This document shows, piece by piece, positions 33,614-48,100 of a stretch of DNA of 61,717 nucleotides; within the stretch, counting starts at the first letter, position 1; the number at the start of each line of letters is the position of its first letter. Under the pieces are notes generated by a model that made no database searches, had not been told where the DNA came from, and saw only the letters and a list, made by a program, of their open reading frames with translations. The stretch comes from Nemertoderma westbladi (Eukaryota > Xenacoelomorpha > Nemertodermatida > Nemertodermatidae), in NCBI GenBank assembly GCA_032718475.1, contig JAUCBJ010003332.1, positions 1-61,717 on the forward strand, read 5' to 3'. The position numbers and the translations under genes are program-made.

Positions 33614-36407
33614 GGTCCCTCCTTCTATCGTCATACTTTATGAGCAGTCCACTAGGTCCCTCCTTCTATCGTCATACTTTATGAGCAGTCCACCAGGTCC
33701 CTCCTTCTATCGTCATACTTTTTGAGCAGTCCACTAGGTCCCTCCTTCTGTCGTCATACTTTATGAGCAGTCCACTAGGTCCCTCCTTCTCTCGTCATAC
33801 TTTATGAGCAGTCCCCTAGGTCCCTGCTTCTTTCGTCATAATTTATGAGCAGTCCCCCTAGGTCCCTCCTTCTCTCGTCATACTTTATGAGCAGTCCCCT
33901 ACGTCCCTCCTTCTCTCTTCATACTTTATGAGCAGTCCACTAGGTCCCTCCTTCTATCGTCATACTTTATGAGCAGTCCCCTAGGTTCCTGCTTCTTTCG
34001 TCATAATTTATGAGCAGTCCCCCTAGGTCCCTGCTTCTTTCGTCATAATTTATGAGCAGTCCCCCTAGGTCCCTGCTTCCCTCGTCATACTTTATAAGCA
34101 ATCTACTAGGTCCCTCCTTCTATCGTTATACTTTATGAGCAGTCCACTAGGTCCCTCCTTCTATCGTCATACTTTACGAGCATTCAACTAGGTCCCTCCT
34201 TCTATCGTCATACTTTATGAGCAGTCAACTAGGTCCCGGCTTCTATCGTCATACTTTACGAGCATTCAACTAGGTCCCTCCTTCTATCGTCATACTTTAT
34301 GAGCAGTCCACTAGGTCCCTGCTACCCTCGCCATACTTTATAAGCAGTTCACTATGTCCCTCCTTCTATCGTCAAGCAGTCAACTAGGTCCCGGCTTCTA
34401 TCGTCATACTTTACGAGCATTCAACTAGGTCCCTCTTTCTCTCGTAACTACTTTATGAGCAGTCCCCTAGGTCCCTGCTTCCCTCGTCATACTTTATAAG
34501 CAATCTACTAAGTCCCGGCTTCTATCGTGATATTTTATGAGCAGTCCACTAGGTCCCTCCTTCTATCGTCATGCTTTATGAGCAGTCCACTAGGTCCCTC
34601 CTTCTATCGTCATACTTCATGAGCAGTCCACTAGGTCCCGTCTTCTATCGTCATACTTTATAAGCAGTCCACTATGTCCCTCCTTCTATCGTCATACTTC
34701 ATGAGCAGTCCACTAGGTCCCTCCTTCTATCATCATACTTTATGAGCATTCAACTAGGTCCCTCCTTCTTTCGTCACTACTTCATGAGCAGTCCACTAGG
34801 TCCCTCCTTCTCGTCATACTTTATGAGCAGTCCCCTAGGTCCCTGCTTCTTTCGTCATAATTTATGAGCAGTCCCCCTAGGTCCCTCCTTCTATCGTCAT
34901 ACTTTATGAGCAGTCCCCTAGGTCCCTGCTTCTCTCGTCATACTTTATGAGCAGTCCCCCTAGGTCCCTGCTTCTTTCGTCATACTTTATGAGCAGTCCC
35001 CTAGGTCCTTGCTTCTTTCGTCATAATTTATGAGCAGTCCCCCTAGGTCCCTCCTTCTATCGTCATACTTTATGAGCAGTCCCCCTAGGTCCCTCCTTCT
35101 ATCGTCATACTTTATGAGCAGTCCACTAGGTCCCTCCTTCTCACGTCATACTTTATGAGCAGTCCCCTAGGTCCCTCCTTCTCTCGTCATACTTTATGAG
35201 CAGTCCACTAGGTCCCTCCTTCTATCGTCATACTTTATGAGCAGTCCCCTAGGTCCCTGCTTCTTTCGTCATAATTTATGAGCAGGCCCCCTATGTCCCT
35301 CCTTCTATCGTCATACTTCATGAGCAGTCCACTAGGTCCCTCCTTCTATCATCATACTTTATGAGCATTCAACTAGGTCCCTCCTTCTTTCGTCACTACT
35401 TCATGAGCAGTCCACTAGGTCCCTCCTTCTCTCGTCATACTTTATGAGCAGTCTCCTAGGTCCCTGCTTCTTTCGTCATAATTTATGAGCAGTCCACTAG
35501 GTCCCGGCTTCTATCGTCATACTTTATGAGCAGTCCCCCTAGGTCCCTCCTTCTATCGTCATACTTTATGAGCAGTCCCCCTAGGTCCCTCCTTCTATCG
35601 TCATACTTTATGAGCAGTCCCCTAGGTCCCTGCTTCTCTCGTCATACTTTATGAGCAGTCCCCCTAGGTCCCTGCTTCTTTCGTCATACTTTATGAGCAG
35701 TCCCCTAGGTCCCTGCTTCTTTCGTCATAATTTATGAGCAGTCCCCCTAGGTCCCTCCTTCTATCGTCATACTTTATGAGCAGTCCCCCTTGGTCCCTCC
35801 TTCTATCGTCATACTTTATGAGCAGTCCACTAGGTCCCTGCTTCTCTGGTCATACTTTATGAGCAGTCCCCTAGGTCCCTCCTTCTCTCGTCATACTTCA
35901 TGAGCAGTCCACTAGGTCCCTCCTTCTCTCGTCATACTTTATGAGCAGTCCCCTAGGTCCCTCCTTCTCTCGTCATACTTTATGAGCAGTCCACTAGGTC
36001 CCTCCTTCTATCGTCATACTTTATGAGCAGTCCCCTAGGTCCCTCCTTCTCTCGTCATACTTTATGAGCAGTCCACTAGGTCCCTCCTTCTATCGTCATA
36101 CTTTATGAGCAGTCCCCTAGGTCCCTGCTTCTTTCGTCATAATTTATGAGCAGGCCCCCTAGGTCCCTCCTTCTCTCGTCATTCTTTATGAGCAGTCCCC
36201 TAGGTCCCTCCTTCTCTTGTCATACTTTATGAGCAGTCCCCTAGGTCCCTGCTTGTTTCGTCATAATTTATGAGCAGTCCACTAGGTCCCTCCTTCTATC
36301 GTCATACTTTATGAGCAGTCCACTAGGTCCCTCCTTCTATCGTCATACTTTTTGAGCAGTCCACTAGGTCCCTCCTTCTGTCGTCATACTTTATGAGCAG
36401 TCCACGA
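33614..36407 (+). repeat. 2,917-bp-period block, copy 2
   Basis: Tandem second copy of 30697-33490 with few substitutions (for example CTCATTC at about 33045 against CTCCTTC here). It is also the left part of the segment that recurs about 19 kb downstream. Confidence 0.9.
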
Positions 36408-39400
36408 GGTCCCTGCTTGTTTCGTCATAATTTATGAGCAGTCCACTAGGTCCCTCCTTCTATCGTCATACTTTATGAGCAGTCCACTAGGTCCCTCCTT
36501 CTATCGTCATACTTTTTGAGCAGTCCACTAGGTCCCTCCTTCTGTCGTCATACTTTATGAGCAGTCCCCTAGGTCCCTGCTTGTTTCGTCATAATTTATG
36601 AGCAGTCCACTAGGTCCCTCCTTCTATCGTCATACTTTATGAGCAGTCCACTAGGTCCCTCCTTCTATCGTCATACTTTTTGAGCAGTCCACTAGGTCCC
36701 TCCTTCTCTCGTCATACTTTATGAGCAGTCCCCTAGGTCCCTGCTTCTTTCGTCATAATTTATGAGCAGTCCACTAGGTCCCTGCTTCTATCGTCATACT
36801 TTATGAGCAGTCCACCAGGTCCCTCCTTCTATCGTCATACTTTTTGAGCAGTCCACGAGGTCCCTCCTTCTCTCGTCATACTTTATGAGCAGTCCCCTAC
36901 GTCCCTCCTTCTCTCTTCATACTTTATGAGCAGTCCACTAGGTCCCTCCTTCTATCGTCATACTTTATGAGCAGTCCCCCTAGGTCCCTCCTTCTATCGT
37001 CATACTTTATGAGCAGTCCCCCTAGGTCCCTCCTATCGTCATACTTTATGAGCAGTCCACTAGGTCCCTGCTTCTCTCGTCATACTTTATGAGCATTCCC
37101 CTAGGTCCCTGCTTCTTTCGTCATAATTTATGAGCAGTCCCCCTAGGTCCCTCCTTCTATCGTCATACTTTATGAGCAGTCCCCTAGGTCCCTGCTTCTC
37201 TCGTCATACTTTATGAGCAGTCCCCCTAGGTCCCTGCTTCTTTCGTCATACTTTATGAGCAGTCCCCTAGGTCCTTGCTTCTTTCGTCATAATTTATGAG
37301 CAGTCCCCCTAGGTCCCTCCTTCTATCGTCATACTTTATGAGCAGTCCCCCTAGGTCCCTCCTTCTATCGTCATACTTTATGAGCAGTCCACTAGGTCCC
37401 TGCTTCTCTCGTCATACTTTATGAGCAGTCCCCTAGGTCCCTCCTTCTCTCGTCATACTTCATGAGCAGTCCACTAGGTCCCTCCTTCTCACGTCATACT
37501 TTATGAGCAGTCCCCTAGGTCCCTCCTTCTCTCGTCATACTTTATGAGCAGTCCACTAGGTCCCTCCTTCTATCGTCATACTTTATGAGCAGTCCCCTAG
37601 GTCCCTGCTTCTTTCGTCATAATTTATGAGCAGGCCCCCTATGTCCCTCCTTCTATCGTCATACTTCATGAGCAGTCCACTAGGTCCCTCCTTCTATCAT
37701 CATACTTTATGAGCATTCAACTAGGTCCCTCCTTCTTTCGTCACTACTTCATGAGCAGTCCACTAGGTCCCTCCTTCTCTCGTCATACTTTATGAGCAGT
37801 CCCCTAGGTCCCTGCTTCTTTCGTCATAATTTATGAGCAGTCCACTTGGTCCCGGCTTCTATCGTCATACTTTATGAGCAGTCCCCCTAGGTCCCTCCTT
37901 CTATCGTCATACTTTATGAGCAGTCCCCCTAGGTCCCTCCTTCTATCGTCATACTTTATGAGCAGTCCCCTAGGTCCCTGCTTCTCTTGTCATACTTTAT
38001 GAGCAGTCCCCCTAGGTCCCTGCTTCTTTCGTCATACTTTATGAGCAGTCCCCTAGGTCCCTGCTTCTTTCGTCATAATTTATGAGCAGTCCCCCTAGGT
38101 CCCTCCTTCTATCGTCATACTTTATGAGCAGTCCCCCTAGGTCCCTCCTTCTATCGTCATACTTTATGAGCAGTCCACTAGGTCCCTGCTTCTCTGGTCA
38201 TACTTTATGAGCAGTCCCCTAGGTCCCTCCTTCTCTCGTCATACTTCATGAGCAGTCCACTAGGTCCCTCCTTCTCTCGTCATACTTTATGAGCAGTCCC
38301 CTAGGTCCCTCCTTCTCTCGTCATACTTTATGAGCAGTCCACTAGGTCCCTCCTTCTATCGTCATACTTTATGAGCAGTCCCCTAGGTCCCTCCTTCTCT
38401 CGTCATACTTTATGAGCAGTCCACTAGGTCCCTCCTTCTATCGTCATACTTTATGAGCAGTCCCCTAGGTCCCTGCTTCTTTCGTCATAATTTATGAGCA
38501 GGCCCCCTAGGTCCCTCCTTCTCTCGTCATTCTTTATGAGCAGTCCCCTAGGTCCCTCCTTCTCTCGTCATTCTTTATGAGCAGTCCACTAGGTCCCTCC
38601 TTCTCTTGTCATACTTTATGAGCAGTCCCCTAGGTCCCTGCTTGTTTCGTCATAATTTATGAGCAGTCCACTAGGTCCCTCCTTCTATCGTCATACTTTA
38701 TGAGCAGTCCACTAGGTCCCTCCTTCTATCGTCATACTTTTTGAGCAGTCCACTAGGTCCCTCCTTCTGTCGTCATACTTTATGAGCAGTCCACTAGGTC
38801 CCTCCTTCTCTCGTCATACTTTATGAGCAGTCCCCTAGGTCCCTGCTTCTTTCGTCATAATTTATGAGCAGTCCACTAGGTCCCTCCTTCTCTCGTCATA
38901 CTTTATGAGCAGTCCCCTAGGTCCCTGCTTCTTTCGTCATAATTTATGAGCAGTCCACTAGGTCCCTGCTTCTATCGTCATACTTTATGAGCAGTCCCCC
39001 TAGGTCCCTCCTTCTATCGTCATACTTTATGAGCAGTCCCCCTAGGTCCCTCCTATCGTCATACTTTATGAGCAGTCCACTAGGTCCCTGCTTCTCTCGT
39101 CATACTTTATGAGCAGTCCCCTAGGTCCCTCCTTCTCTCGTCATACTTCATGAGCAGTCCACTAGGTCCCTCCTTCTCTCGTCATACTTTATGAGCAGTC
39201 CCCTAGGTCGCTCCTTCTCTCGTCATACTTTATGAGCAGTCCACTAGGTCCCTCCTTCTATCGTCATACTTTATGAGCAGTCCCCTAGGTCCCTGCTTCT
39301 TTCGTCATACTTTATGAGCAGTCCACTAGGTCCCTGCTTCTCTCGTCATACTTTATGAGCAGTCCCCTAGGTCCCTCCTTCTCTCGTCATACTTTATGAG

Positions 39401-40300
39401 CAGTCCACTAGGTCCCTCCTTCTCTCGTCATACTTTATGAGCAGTCCCCTAGGTCCCTCCTTCTCTCGTCATACTTTATGAGCAGTCCACTAGGTTCCTC
39501 CTTCTCTCGTCATACTTTATGATCAGTCCCCTAGGTCCCTCCTTCTCTCGTCATACTTTATGAGCAGTCCACTAGGTCCCTCCTTCTATCGTCATACTTT
39601 ATGAGCAGTCCACTAGGTCCCTCCTTCTATCGTCATACTTTATGAGCAGTCCACTAGGTCCCTCCTTCTCTCGTCATACTTTATGAGCAGTCCCCTAGGT
39701 CCCTCCTTCTCTCGTCATACTTTATGAGCAGTCCACTAGGTCCCTCCTTCTATCGTCATACTTTATGAGCAGTCCCCTAGGTCCCTCCTTCTCTCGTCAT
39801 ACTTTATGAGCAGTCCACTAGGTCCCTCCTTCTCTCGTCATACTTCATGAGCAGTCCACTAGGTCCCTCCTTCTCTCGTCATACTTTATGAGCAGTCCAC
39901 TAGGTCCCTCCTTCTCTCGTCATACTTTATGAGCAGTCCACTAGGTCCCTGGTTCTCTCGTCATACTTTATGAGCAGTCCCCTAGGTCCCTCCTTCTCTC
40001 GTCATACTTCATGAACAGTCCACTAGGACCCTCCTTCTCTTGTCATACTTTATGAGCAGTCCCCTAGGTCCCTGCTTCTTTGGTCATAATTTATGAGCAG
40101 TCCACTAGGTCCCGGCTTCTATCGTCATACTTTATGAGCAGTCCACCAGGTCCCTCCTTCTATCGTCATACTTTTTGAGCAGTCCACTAGGTCCCTCCTT
40201 CTCTCGTCATACTTTATGAGCAGTCCCCTACGTCCCTCCTTCTCTCTTCATACTTTATGAGCAGTCCACTAGGTCCCTCCTTCTATCGTCATACTTTATG
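33700..40300 (+). repeat. Long-range duplicated segment, left member (6.6 kb)
   Basis: Matches 52865-59097. Offsets between shared markers step down as small deletions accumulate: 19,164 at CAATCTACTAGG (34099/53263), 19,166 at CCCCCTTGG (35790/54956) and GCTTGTTTCG (36251/55417), 18,961 at CCACGAGG (36853/55814) and the short CCCTCCTATCG monomer (37031/55992), 18,797 at the second one (39051/57848), GATCAGTCCCC (39521/58318), GGTTCTCTCG (39951/58748) and TTTGGTCATAA. The losses equal five and four monomers. Homology ends near 40300. Confidence 0.9.
36251..36742 (+). repeat. 164-bp four-monomer unit repeated three times
   Basis: The GCTTGTTTCG monomer lies at 36251, 36415 and 36579, exactly 164 (4 x 41) bases apart, each followed by two main-type monomers and a TTTTTGAGCAG monomer. 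The distant copy of this segment near 55.4 kb has only one such unit and is 205 bases shorter here, so the expansion or contraction occurred after the long-range duplication. Confidence 0.85.
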
Positions 40301-41464
40301 AGCAGTCCCCCTAGGTCCCTGCTTCTTTCGTCATACTTTATGAGCAGTCCCCTAGGTCCTTGCTTCTTTCGTCATAATTTATGAGCAGTCCCCCTAGTTC
40401 CCTCCTTCTATCGTCATACTTTATGAGCAGTCCCCCTAGGTCCCTCCTTCTATCGTCATACTTCATGAGCAGTCCACTAGGTCCCTCCTTCTCTCGTCAT
40501 ACTTTATGAGCAGTCCCCTAGGTCCCTGCTTCTTTCGTCATAATTTATGAGCAGTCCCCCTAGGTCCCTCCTTCTATCGTCATACTTTATGAGCAGTCCC
40601 CTAGGTCCCTGCTTCTCTCGTCATACTTTATGAGCAGTCCCCCTAGGTCCCTGCTTCTTTCGTCATACTTTATGAGCAGTCCCCTAGGTCCTTGCTTCTT
40701 TCGTCATAATTTATGAGCAGTCCCCCTAGGTCCCTCCTTCTATCGTCATACTTTATGAGCAGTCCCCCTAGGTCCCTCCTTCTATCGTCATACTTTATGA
40801 GCAGTCCACTAGGTCCCTGCTTCTCTCGTCATACTTTATGAGCAGTCCCCTAGGTCCCTCCTTCTCTCGTCATACTTAATGAGCAGTCCACTAGGTCCCT
40901 CCTTCTCTCGTCATACTTTATGAGCAGTCCCCTAGGTCCCTCCTTCTCTCGTCATACTTTATGAGCAGTCCACTAGGTCCCTCCTTCTATCGTCATACTT
41001 TATGAGCAGTCCCGTAGATCCCTGCTTCTTTCGTCATAATTTATGAGCAGGCCCCCTATGTCCCTCCTTCTATCATCATACTTCATGAACAGTCCACTAG
41101 GTCCCTGCTTCTTTCGTCATAATTTATGAGCAGTCCCCCTAGGTCCCTCCTTCTATCGTCATGCTTTATGAGCAGTCCACTAGGTCCCTCCTTCTATCGT
41201 CATACTTCATGAGCAGTCCACTAGGTCCCGTCTTCTATCGTCATACTTTATAAGCAGTCCACTATGTCCTTCCTTCTATCGTCATACTTAATGAGCAGTC
41301 CACTAGGTCCCACCTTCTATCATCATACTTTATGAGCATTCAACTGGGTCCCTCCTTCTTTCGTCACTACTTCATGAGCAGTCCACTAGGTCCCTCCTTC
41401 TCTCGTCATAATTTATGAGCAGTCCACTAGGTCCCTCCTTCTATCGTCATACTTTATGAGCAGT

Positions 41465-44400
41465 CCACTAGGTCCCTCCTTCTATCGTCATACTTTATGA
41501 GCAGTCCCCTAGGTCCCTGCTTCTCTCGTCATACTTTATGAGCAGTCCCCTAGGTCCCTCCTTCTATCGTCATACTTTGTGAGCAGTCCACTAGGTCCCT
41601 CCTTCTATCGTCATACTTTATGAGCAGTCCACTAGGTCCCTCCTTCTATCGTCATACTTTATGAGCAGTCCACTAGGTCCCTCATTCTCTCGTCATACTT
41701 TATGAGCAGTCCACTAGGTCCCTCCTTCTCTCGTCATACTTTATGAGCAGTCCCCTAGGTCCCTGCTTCTTTCGTCATAATTTATGAGCAGTCCCGTAGG
41801 TCCCTCCTTCTCTCGTCATACTTCATGAGCAGTCCACTAGGTCCCTCCTTCTCTCGTCATACTTTATGAGCAGTCCCCTAGGTCCCTCCTTCTCTCGTCA
41901 TACTTTATGAGCAGTCCACTAGGTCCCTCCTTCTATCGTCATACTTTATGAGCAGTCCCCTAGGTCCCTGCTTCTTTCGTCATAATTTATGAGCAGGCCC
42001 CCTAGGTCCCTCCTTCTTTCGTCATACTTTATGAGCAGTCCCCTAGGTCCCTCCTTCTCTCGTCATACTTTATGAGCAGTCCCCTAGGTCCCTGCTTGTT
42101 TCGTCATAATTTATGAGCAGTCCACTAGGTCCCTCCTTCTATCGTCATACTTTATGAGCAGTCCACCAGGTCCCTCCTTCTATCGTCATACTTTTTGAGC
42201 AGTCCACTAGGTCCCTCCTTCTGTCGTCATACTTTATGAGCAGTCCACTAGGTCCCTCCTTCTCTCGTCATACTTTATGAGCAGTCCACTAGGTCCCTGC
42301 TTCTTTCGTCATAATTTATGAGCAGTCCCCCTAGGTCCCTCCTTCTCTCGTCATACTTTATGAGCAGTCCCCTAGGTCCCTGCTTCTTTCGTCATAATTT
42401 ATGAGCAGTCCCCCTAGGTCCCTCCTTCTCTCGTCATACTTTATGAGCAGTCCCCTACGTCCCTCCTTCTCTCTTCATACTTTATGAGCAGTCCACTAGG
42501 TCCCTCCTTCTATCGTCATACTTTATGAGCAGTCCCCTAGGTCCCTGCTTCTTTCGTCATAATTTATGAGCAGTCCCCCTAGGTCCCTGCTTCTTTCGTC
42601 ATAATTTATGAGCAGTCCCCCTAGGTCCCTGCTTCCCTCGTCATACTTTATAAGCAATCTACTAGGTCCCTCCTTCTATCGTTATACTTTATGAGCAGTC
42701 CACTAGGTCCCTCCTTCTATCGTCATACTTTACGAGCATTCAACTAGGTCCCTCCTTCTATCGTCATACTTTATGAGCAGTCCACTAGGTCCCTCCTTCT
42801 ATCGTCATACTTTATGAGCAGTCCACCAGGTCCCTCCTTCTATCGTCATACTTTTTGAGCAGTCCACTAGGTCCCTCCTTCTGTCGTCATACTTTATGAG
42901 CAGTCCACTAGGTCCCTCCTTCTCTCGTCATACTTTATGAGCAGTCCCCTAGGTCCCTGCTTCTTTCGTCATAATTTATGAGCAGTCCCCCTAGGTCCCT
43001 CCTTCTCTCGTCATACTTTATGAGCAGTCCCCTACGTCCCTCCTTCTCTCTTCATACTTTATGAGCAGTCCACTAGGTCCCTCCTTCTATCGTCATACTT
43101 TATGAGCAGTCCCCTAGGTCCCTGCTTCTTTCGTCATAATTTATGAGCAGTCCCCCTAGGTCCCTGCTTCTTTCGTCATAATTTATGAGCAGTCCCCCTA
43201 GGTCCCTCCTTCTCTCGTCATACTTTATGAGCAGTCCCCTACGTCCCTCCTTCTCTCTTCATACTTTATGAGCAGTCCACTAGGTCCCTCCTTCTATCGT
43301 CATACTTTATGAGCAGTCCCCTAGGTCCCTGCTTCTTTCGTCATAATTTATGAGCAGTCCCCCTAGGTCCCTGCTTCTTTCGTCATAATTTATGAGCAGT
43401 CCCCCTAGGTCCCTGCTTCCCTCGTCATACTTTATAAGCAATCTACTAGGTCCCTCCTTCTATCGTTATACTTTATGAGCAGTCCACTAGGTCCCTCCTT
43501 CTATCGTCATACTTTACGAGCATTCAACTAGGTCCCTCCTTCTATCGTCATACTTTATGAGCAGTCAACTAGGTCCCGGCTTCTATCGTCATACTTTACG
43601 AGCATTCAACTAGGTCCCTCCTTCTATCGTCATACTTTATGAGCAGTCCACTAGGTCCCTGCTACCCTCGCCATACTTTATAAGCAGTTCACTATGTCCC
43701 TCCTTCTATCGTCAAGCAGTCAACTAGGTCCCGGCTTCTATCGTCATACTTTACGAGCATTCAACTAGGTCCCTCTTTCTCTCGTAACTACTTTATGAGC
43801 AGTCCCCTAGGTCCCTGCTTCCCTCGTCATACTTTATAAGCAATCTACTAAGTCCCGGCTTCTATCGTGATATTTTATGAGCAGTCCACTAGGTCCCTCC
43901 TTCTATCGTCATGCTTTATGAGCAGTCCACTAGGTCCCTCCTTCTATCGTCATACTTCATGAGCAGTCCACTAGGTCCCGTCTTCTATCGTCATACTTTA
44001 CAAGCAGTCCACTATGTCCCTCCTTCTATCGTCATACTTCATGAGCAGTCCACTAGGTCCCTCCTTCTATCATCATACTTTATGAGCATTCAACTAGGTC
44101 CCTCCTTCTTTCGTCACTACTTCATGAGCAGTCCACTAGGTCCCTCCTTATCTCGTCATACTTTATGAGCAGTCCCCTAGGTCCCTGCTTCTTTCGTCAT
44201 AATTTATGAGCAGTCCCCCTAGGTCCCTCCTTCTATCGTCATACTTTATGAGCAGTCCCCTAGGTCCCTGCTTCTCTCGTCATACTTTATGAGCAGTCCC
44301 CCTAGGTCCCTGCTTCTTTCGTCATACTTTATGAGCAGTCCCCTAGGTCCTTGCTTCTTTCGTCATAATTTATGAGCAGTCCCCCTAGGTCCCTCCTTCT

Positions 44401-45166
44401 ATCGTCATACTTTATGAGCAGTCCCCCTAGGTCCCTCCTTCTATCGTCATACTTTATGAGCAGTCCACTAGGTCCCTCCTTCTCACGTCATACTTTATGA
44501 GCAGTCCCCTAGGTCCCTCCTTCTCTCGTCATACTTTATGAGCAGTCCACTAGGTCCCTCCTTCTATCGTCATACTTTATGAGCAGTCCCCTAGGTCCCT
44601 GCTTCTTTCGTCATAATTTATGAGCAGGCCCCCTATGTCCCTCCTTCTATCGTCATACTTCATGAGCAGTCCACTAGGTCCCTCCTTCTATCATCATACT
44701 TTATGAGCATTCAACTAGGTCCCTCCTTCTTTCGTCACTACTTCATGAGCAGTCCACTAGGTCCCTCCTTCTCTCGTCATACTTTATGAGCAGTCCCCTA
44801 GGTCCCTGCTTCTTTCGTCATACTTTATGAGCAGTCCCCTAGGTCCTTGCTTCTTTCGTCATAATTTATGAGCAGTCCCCCTAGGTCCCTCCTTCTATCG
44901 TCATACTTTATGAGCAGTCCCCCTAGGTCCCTCCTTCTATCGTCATACTTTATGAGCAGTCCACTAGGTCCCTCCTTCTCACGTCATACTTTATGAGCAG
45001 TCCCCTAGGTCCCTCCTTCTCTCGTCATACTTTATGAGCAGTCCACTAGGTCCCTCCTTCTATCGTCATACTTTATGAGCAGTCCCCTAGGTCCCTGCTT
45101 CTTTCGTCATAATTTATGAGCAGGCCCCCTATGTCCCTCCTTCTATCGTCATACTTCATGAGCAGT
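41465..45166 (+). repeat. 3.7-3.8-kb block, copy 1 of 3
   Basis: GCAGTCCCGTAGG at 41793, 45495 and 49276 defines three blocks 3,702 and 3,781 bases apart. Each contains, in order, the CCCGTAGG zone, a TTCTGTCG zone, 577-bp-type units, the GCTACCCTCGCC / GTCAAGCAGTC / CAATCTACTAAG cassette and a run with ATCATCAT and CTTCTCACG. Copy 1 has two extra monomers at about 42.36-42.45 kb and a partial second 577-bp unit (784 bases from 42655 to 43439). Confidence 0.85.
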
Positions 45167-48100
45167 CCACTAGGTCCCTCCTTCTATCGTCATACTTTAT
45201 GAGCAGTCCCCTAGGTCCCTGCTTCTCTCGTCATACTTTATGAGCAGTCCCCTAGGTCCCTCCTTCTATCGTCATACTTTGTGAGCAGTCCACTAGGTCC
45301 CTCCTTCTATCGTCATACTTTATGAGCAGTCCACTAGGTCCCTCCTTCTATCGTCATACTTTATGAGCAGTCCACTAGGTCCCTCATTCTCTCGTCATAC
45401 TTTATGAGCAGTCCACTAGGTCCCTCCTTCTCTCGTCATACTTTATGAGCAGTCCCCTAGGTCCCTGCTTCTTTCGTCATAATTTATGAGCAGTCCCGTA
45501 GGTCCCTCCTTCTCTCGTCATACTTCATGAGCAGTCCACTAGGTCCCTCCTTCTCTCGTCATACTTTATGAGCAGTCCCCTAGGTCCCTCCTTCTCTCGT
45601 CATACTTTATGAGCAGTCCACTAGGTCCCTCCTTCTATCGTCATACTTTATGAGCAGTCCCCTAGGTCCCTGCTTCTTTCGTCATAATTTATGAGCAGGC
45701 CCCCTAGGTCCCTCCTTCTTTCGTCATACTTTATGAGCAGTCCCCTAGGTCCCTCCTTCTCTCGTCATACTTTATGAGCAGTCCCCTAGGTCCCTGCTTG
45801 TTTCGTCATAATTTATGAGCAGTCCACTAGGTCCCTCCTTCTATCGTCATACTTTATGAGCAGTCCACCAGGTCCCTCCTTCTATCGTCATACTTTTTGA
45901 GCAGTCCACTAGGTCCCTCCTTCTGTCGTCATACTTTATGAGCAGTCCACTAGGTCCCTCCTTCTCTCGTCATACTTTTTGAGCAGTCCCCTAGGTCCCT
46001 GCTTCTTTCGTCATAATTTATGAGCAGTCCCCTACGTCCCTCCTTCTCTCTTCATACTTTATGAGCAGTCCCCTACGTCCCTCCTTCTCTCTTCATACTT
46101 TATGAGCAGTCCACTAGGTCCCTCCTTCTATCGTCATACTTTATGAGCAGTCCCCTAGGTCCCTGCTTCTTTCGTCATAATTTATGAGCAGTCCCCCTAG
46201 GTCCCTGCTTCTTTCGTCATAATTTATGAGCAGTCCCCCTAGGTCCCTGCTTCCCTCGTCATACTTTATAAGCAATCTACTAGGTCCCTCCTTCTATCGT
46301 TATACTTTATGAGCAGTCCACTAGGTCCCTCCTTCTATCGTCATACTTTACGAGCATTCAACTAGGTCCCTCCTTCTATCGTCATACTTTATGAGCAGTC
46401 CACTAGGTCCCTCCTTCTATCGTCATACTTTATGAGCAGTCCACCAGGTCCCTCCTTCTATCGTCATACTTTTTGAGCAGTCCACTAGGTCCCTCCTTCT
46501 GTCGTCATACTTTATGAGCAGTCCACTAGGTCCCTCCTTCTCTCGTCATACTTTATGAGCAGTCCCCTAGGTCCCTGCTTCTTTCGTCATAATTTATGAG
46601 CAGTCCCCCTAGGTCCCTCCTTCTCTCGTCATACTTTATGAGCAGTCCCCTACGTCCCTCCTTCTCTCTTCATACTTTATGAGCAGTCCACTAGGTCCCT
46701 CCTTCTATCGTCATACTTTATGAGCAGTCCCCTAGGTCCCTGCTTCTTTCGTCATAATTTATGAGCAGTCCCCCTAGGTCCCTGCTTCTTTCGTCATAAT
46801 TTATGAGCAGTCCCCCTAGGTCCCTGCTTCCCTCGTCATACTTTATAAGCAATCTACTAGGTCCCTCCTTCTATCGTTATACTTTATGAGCAGTCCACTA
46901 GGTCCCTCCTTCTATCGTCATACTTTACGAGCATTCAACTAGGTCCCTCCTTCTATCGTCATACTTTATGAGCAGTCCACTAGGTCCCTCCTTCTATCGT
47001 CATACTTTATGAGCAGTCCACCAGGTCCCTCCTTCTATCATCATACTTTTTGAGCAGTCCACTAGGTCCCTCCTTCTGTCGTCATACTTTATGAGCAGTC
47101 CACTAGGTCCCTCCTTCTCTCGTCATACTTTATGAGCAGTCCCCTAGGTCCCTGCTTCTTTCGTCATAATTTATGAGCAGTCCCCCTAGGTCCCTCCTTC
47201 TCTCGTCATACTTTATGAGCAGTCCCCTACGTCCCTCCTTCTCTCTTCATACTTTATGAGCAGTCCACTAGGTCCCTCCTTCTATCGTCATACTTTATGA
47301 GCAGTCCCCTAGGTCCCTGCTTCTTTCGTCATAATTTATGAGCAGTCCCCCTAGGTCCCTGCTTCTTTCGTCATAATTTATGAGCAGTCCCCCTAGGTCC
47401 CTGCTTCCCTCGTCATACTTTATAAGCAATCTACTAGGTCCCTCCTTCTATCGTCATACTTTACGAGCATTCAACTAGGTCCCTCCTTCTATCGTCATAC
47501 TTTATGAGCAGTCAACTAGGTCCCGGCTTCTATCGTCATACTTTACGAGCATTCAACTAGGTCCCTCCTTCTATCGTCATACTTTATGAGCAGTCCACTA
47601 GGTCCCTGCTACCCTCGCCATACTTTATAAGCAGTTCACTATGTCCCTCCTTCTATCGTCAAGCAGTCAACTAGGTCCCGGCTTCTATCGTCATACTTTA
47701 CGAGCATTCAACTAGGTCCCTCTTTCTCTCGTAACTACTTTATGAGCAGTCCCCTAGGTCCCTGCTTCCCTCGTCATACTTTATAAGCAATCTACTAAGT
47801 CCCGGCTTCTATCGTGATATTTTATGAGCAGTCCACTAGGTCCCTCCTTCTATCGTCATGCTTTATGAGCAGTCCACTAGGTCCCTCCTTCTATCGTCAT
47901 ACTTCATGAGCAGTCCACTAGGTCCCGTCTTCTATCGTCATACTTTATAAGCAGTCCACTATGTCCCTCCTTCTATCGTCATACTTCATGAGCAGTCCAC
48001 TAGGTCCCTCCTTCTATCATCATACTTTATGAGCATTCAACTAGGTCCCTCCTTCTTTCGTCACTACTTCATGAGCAGTCCACTAGGTCCCTCCTTATCT

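Noticed and set aside
43911-44168. 85-codon ORF in the array
   Set aside because: Same origin: a chance succession of variant-length monomers with no stop; no domain, no start context and no conservation expected.
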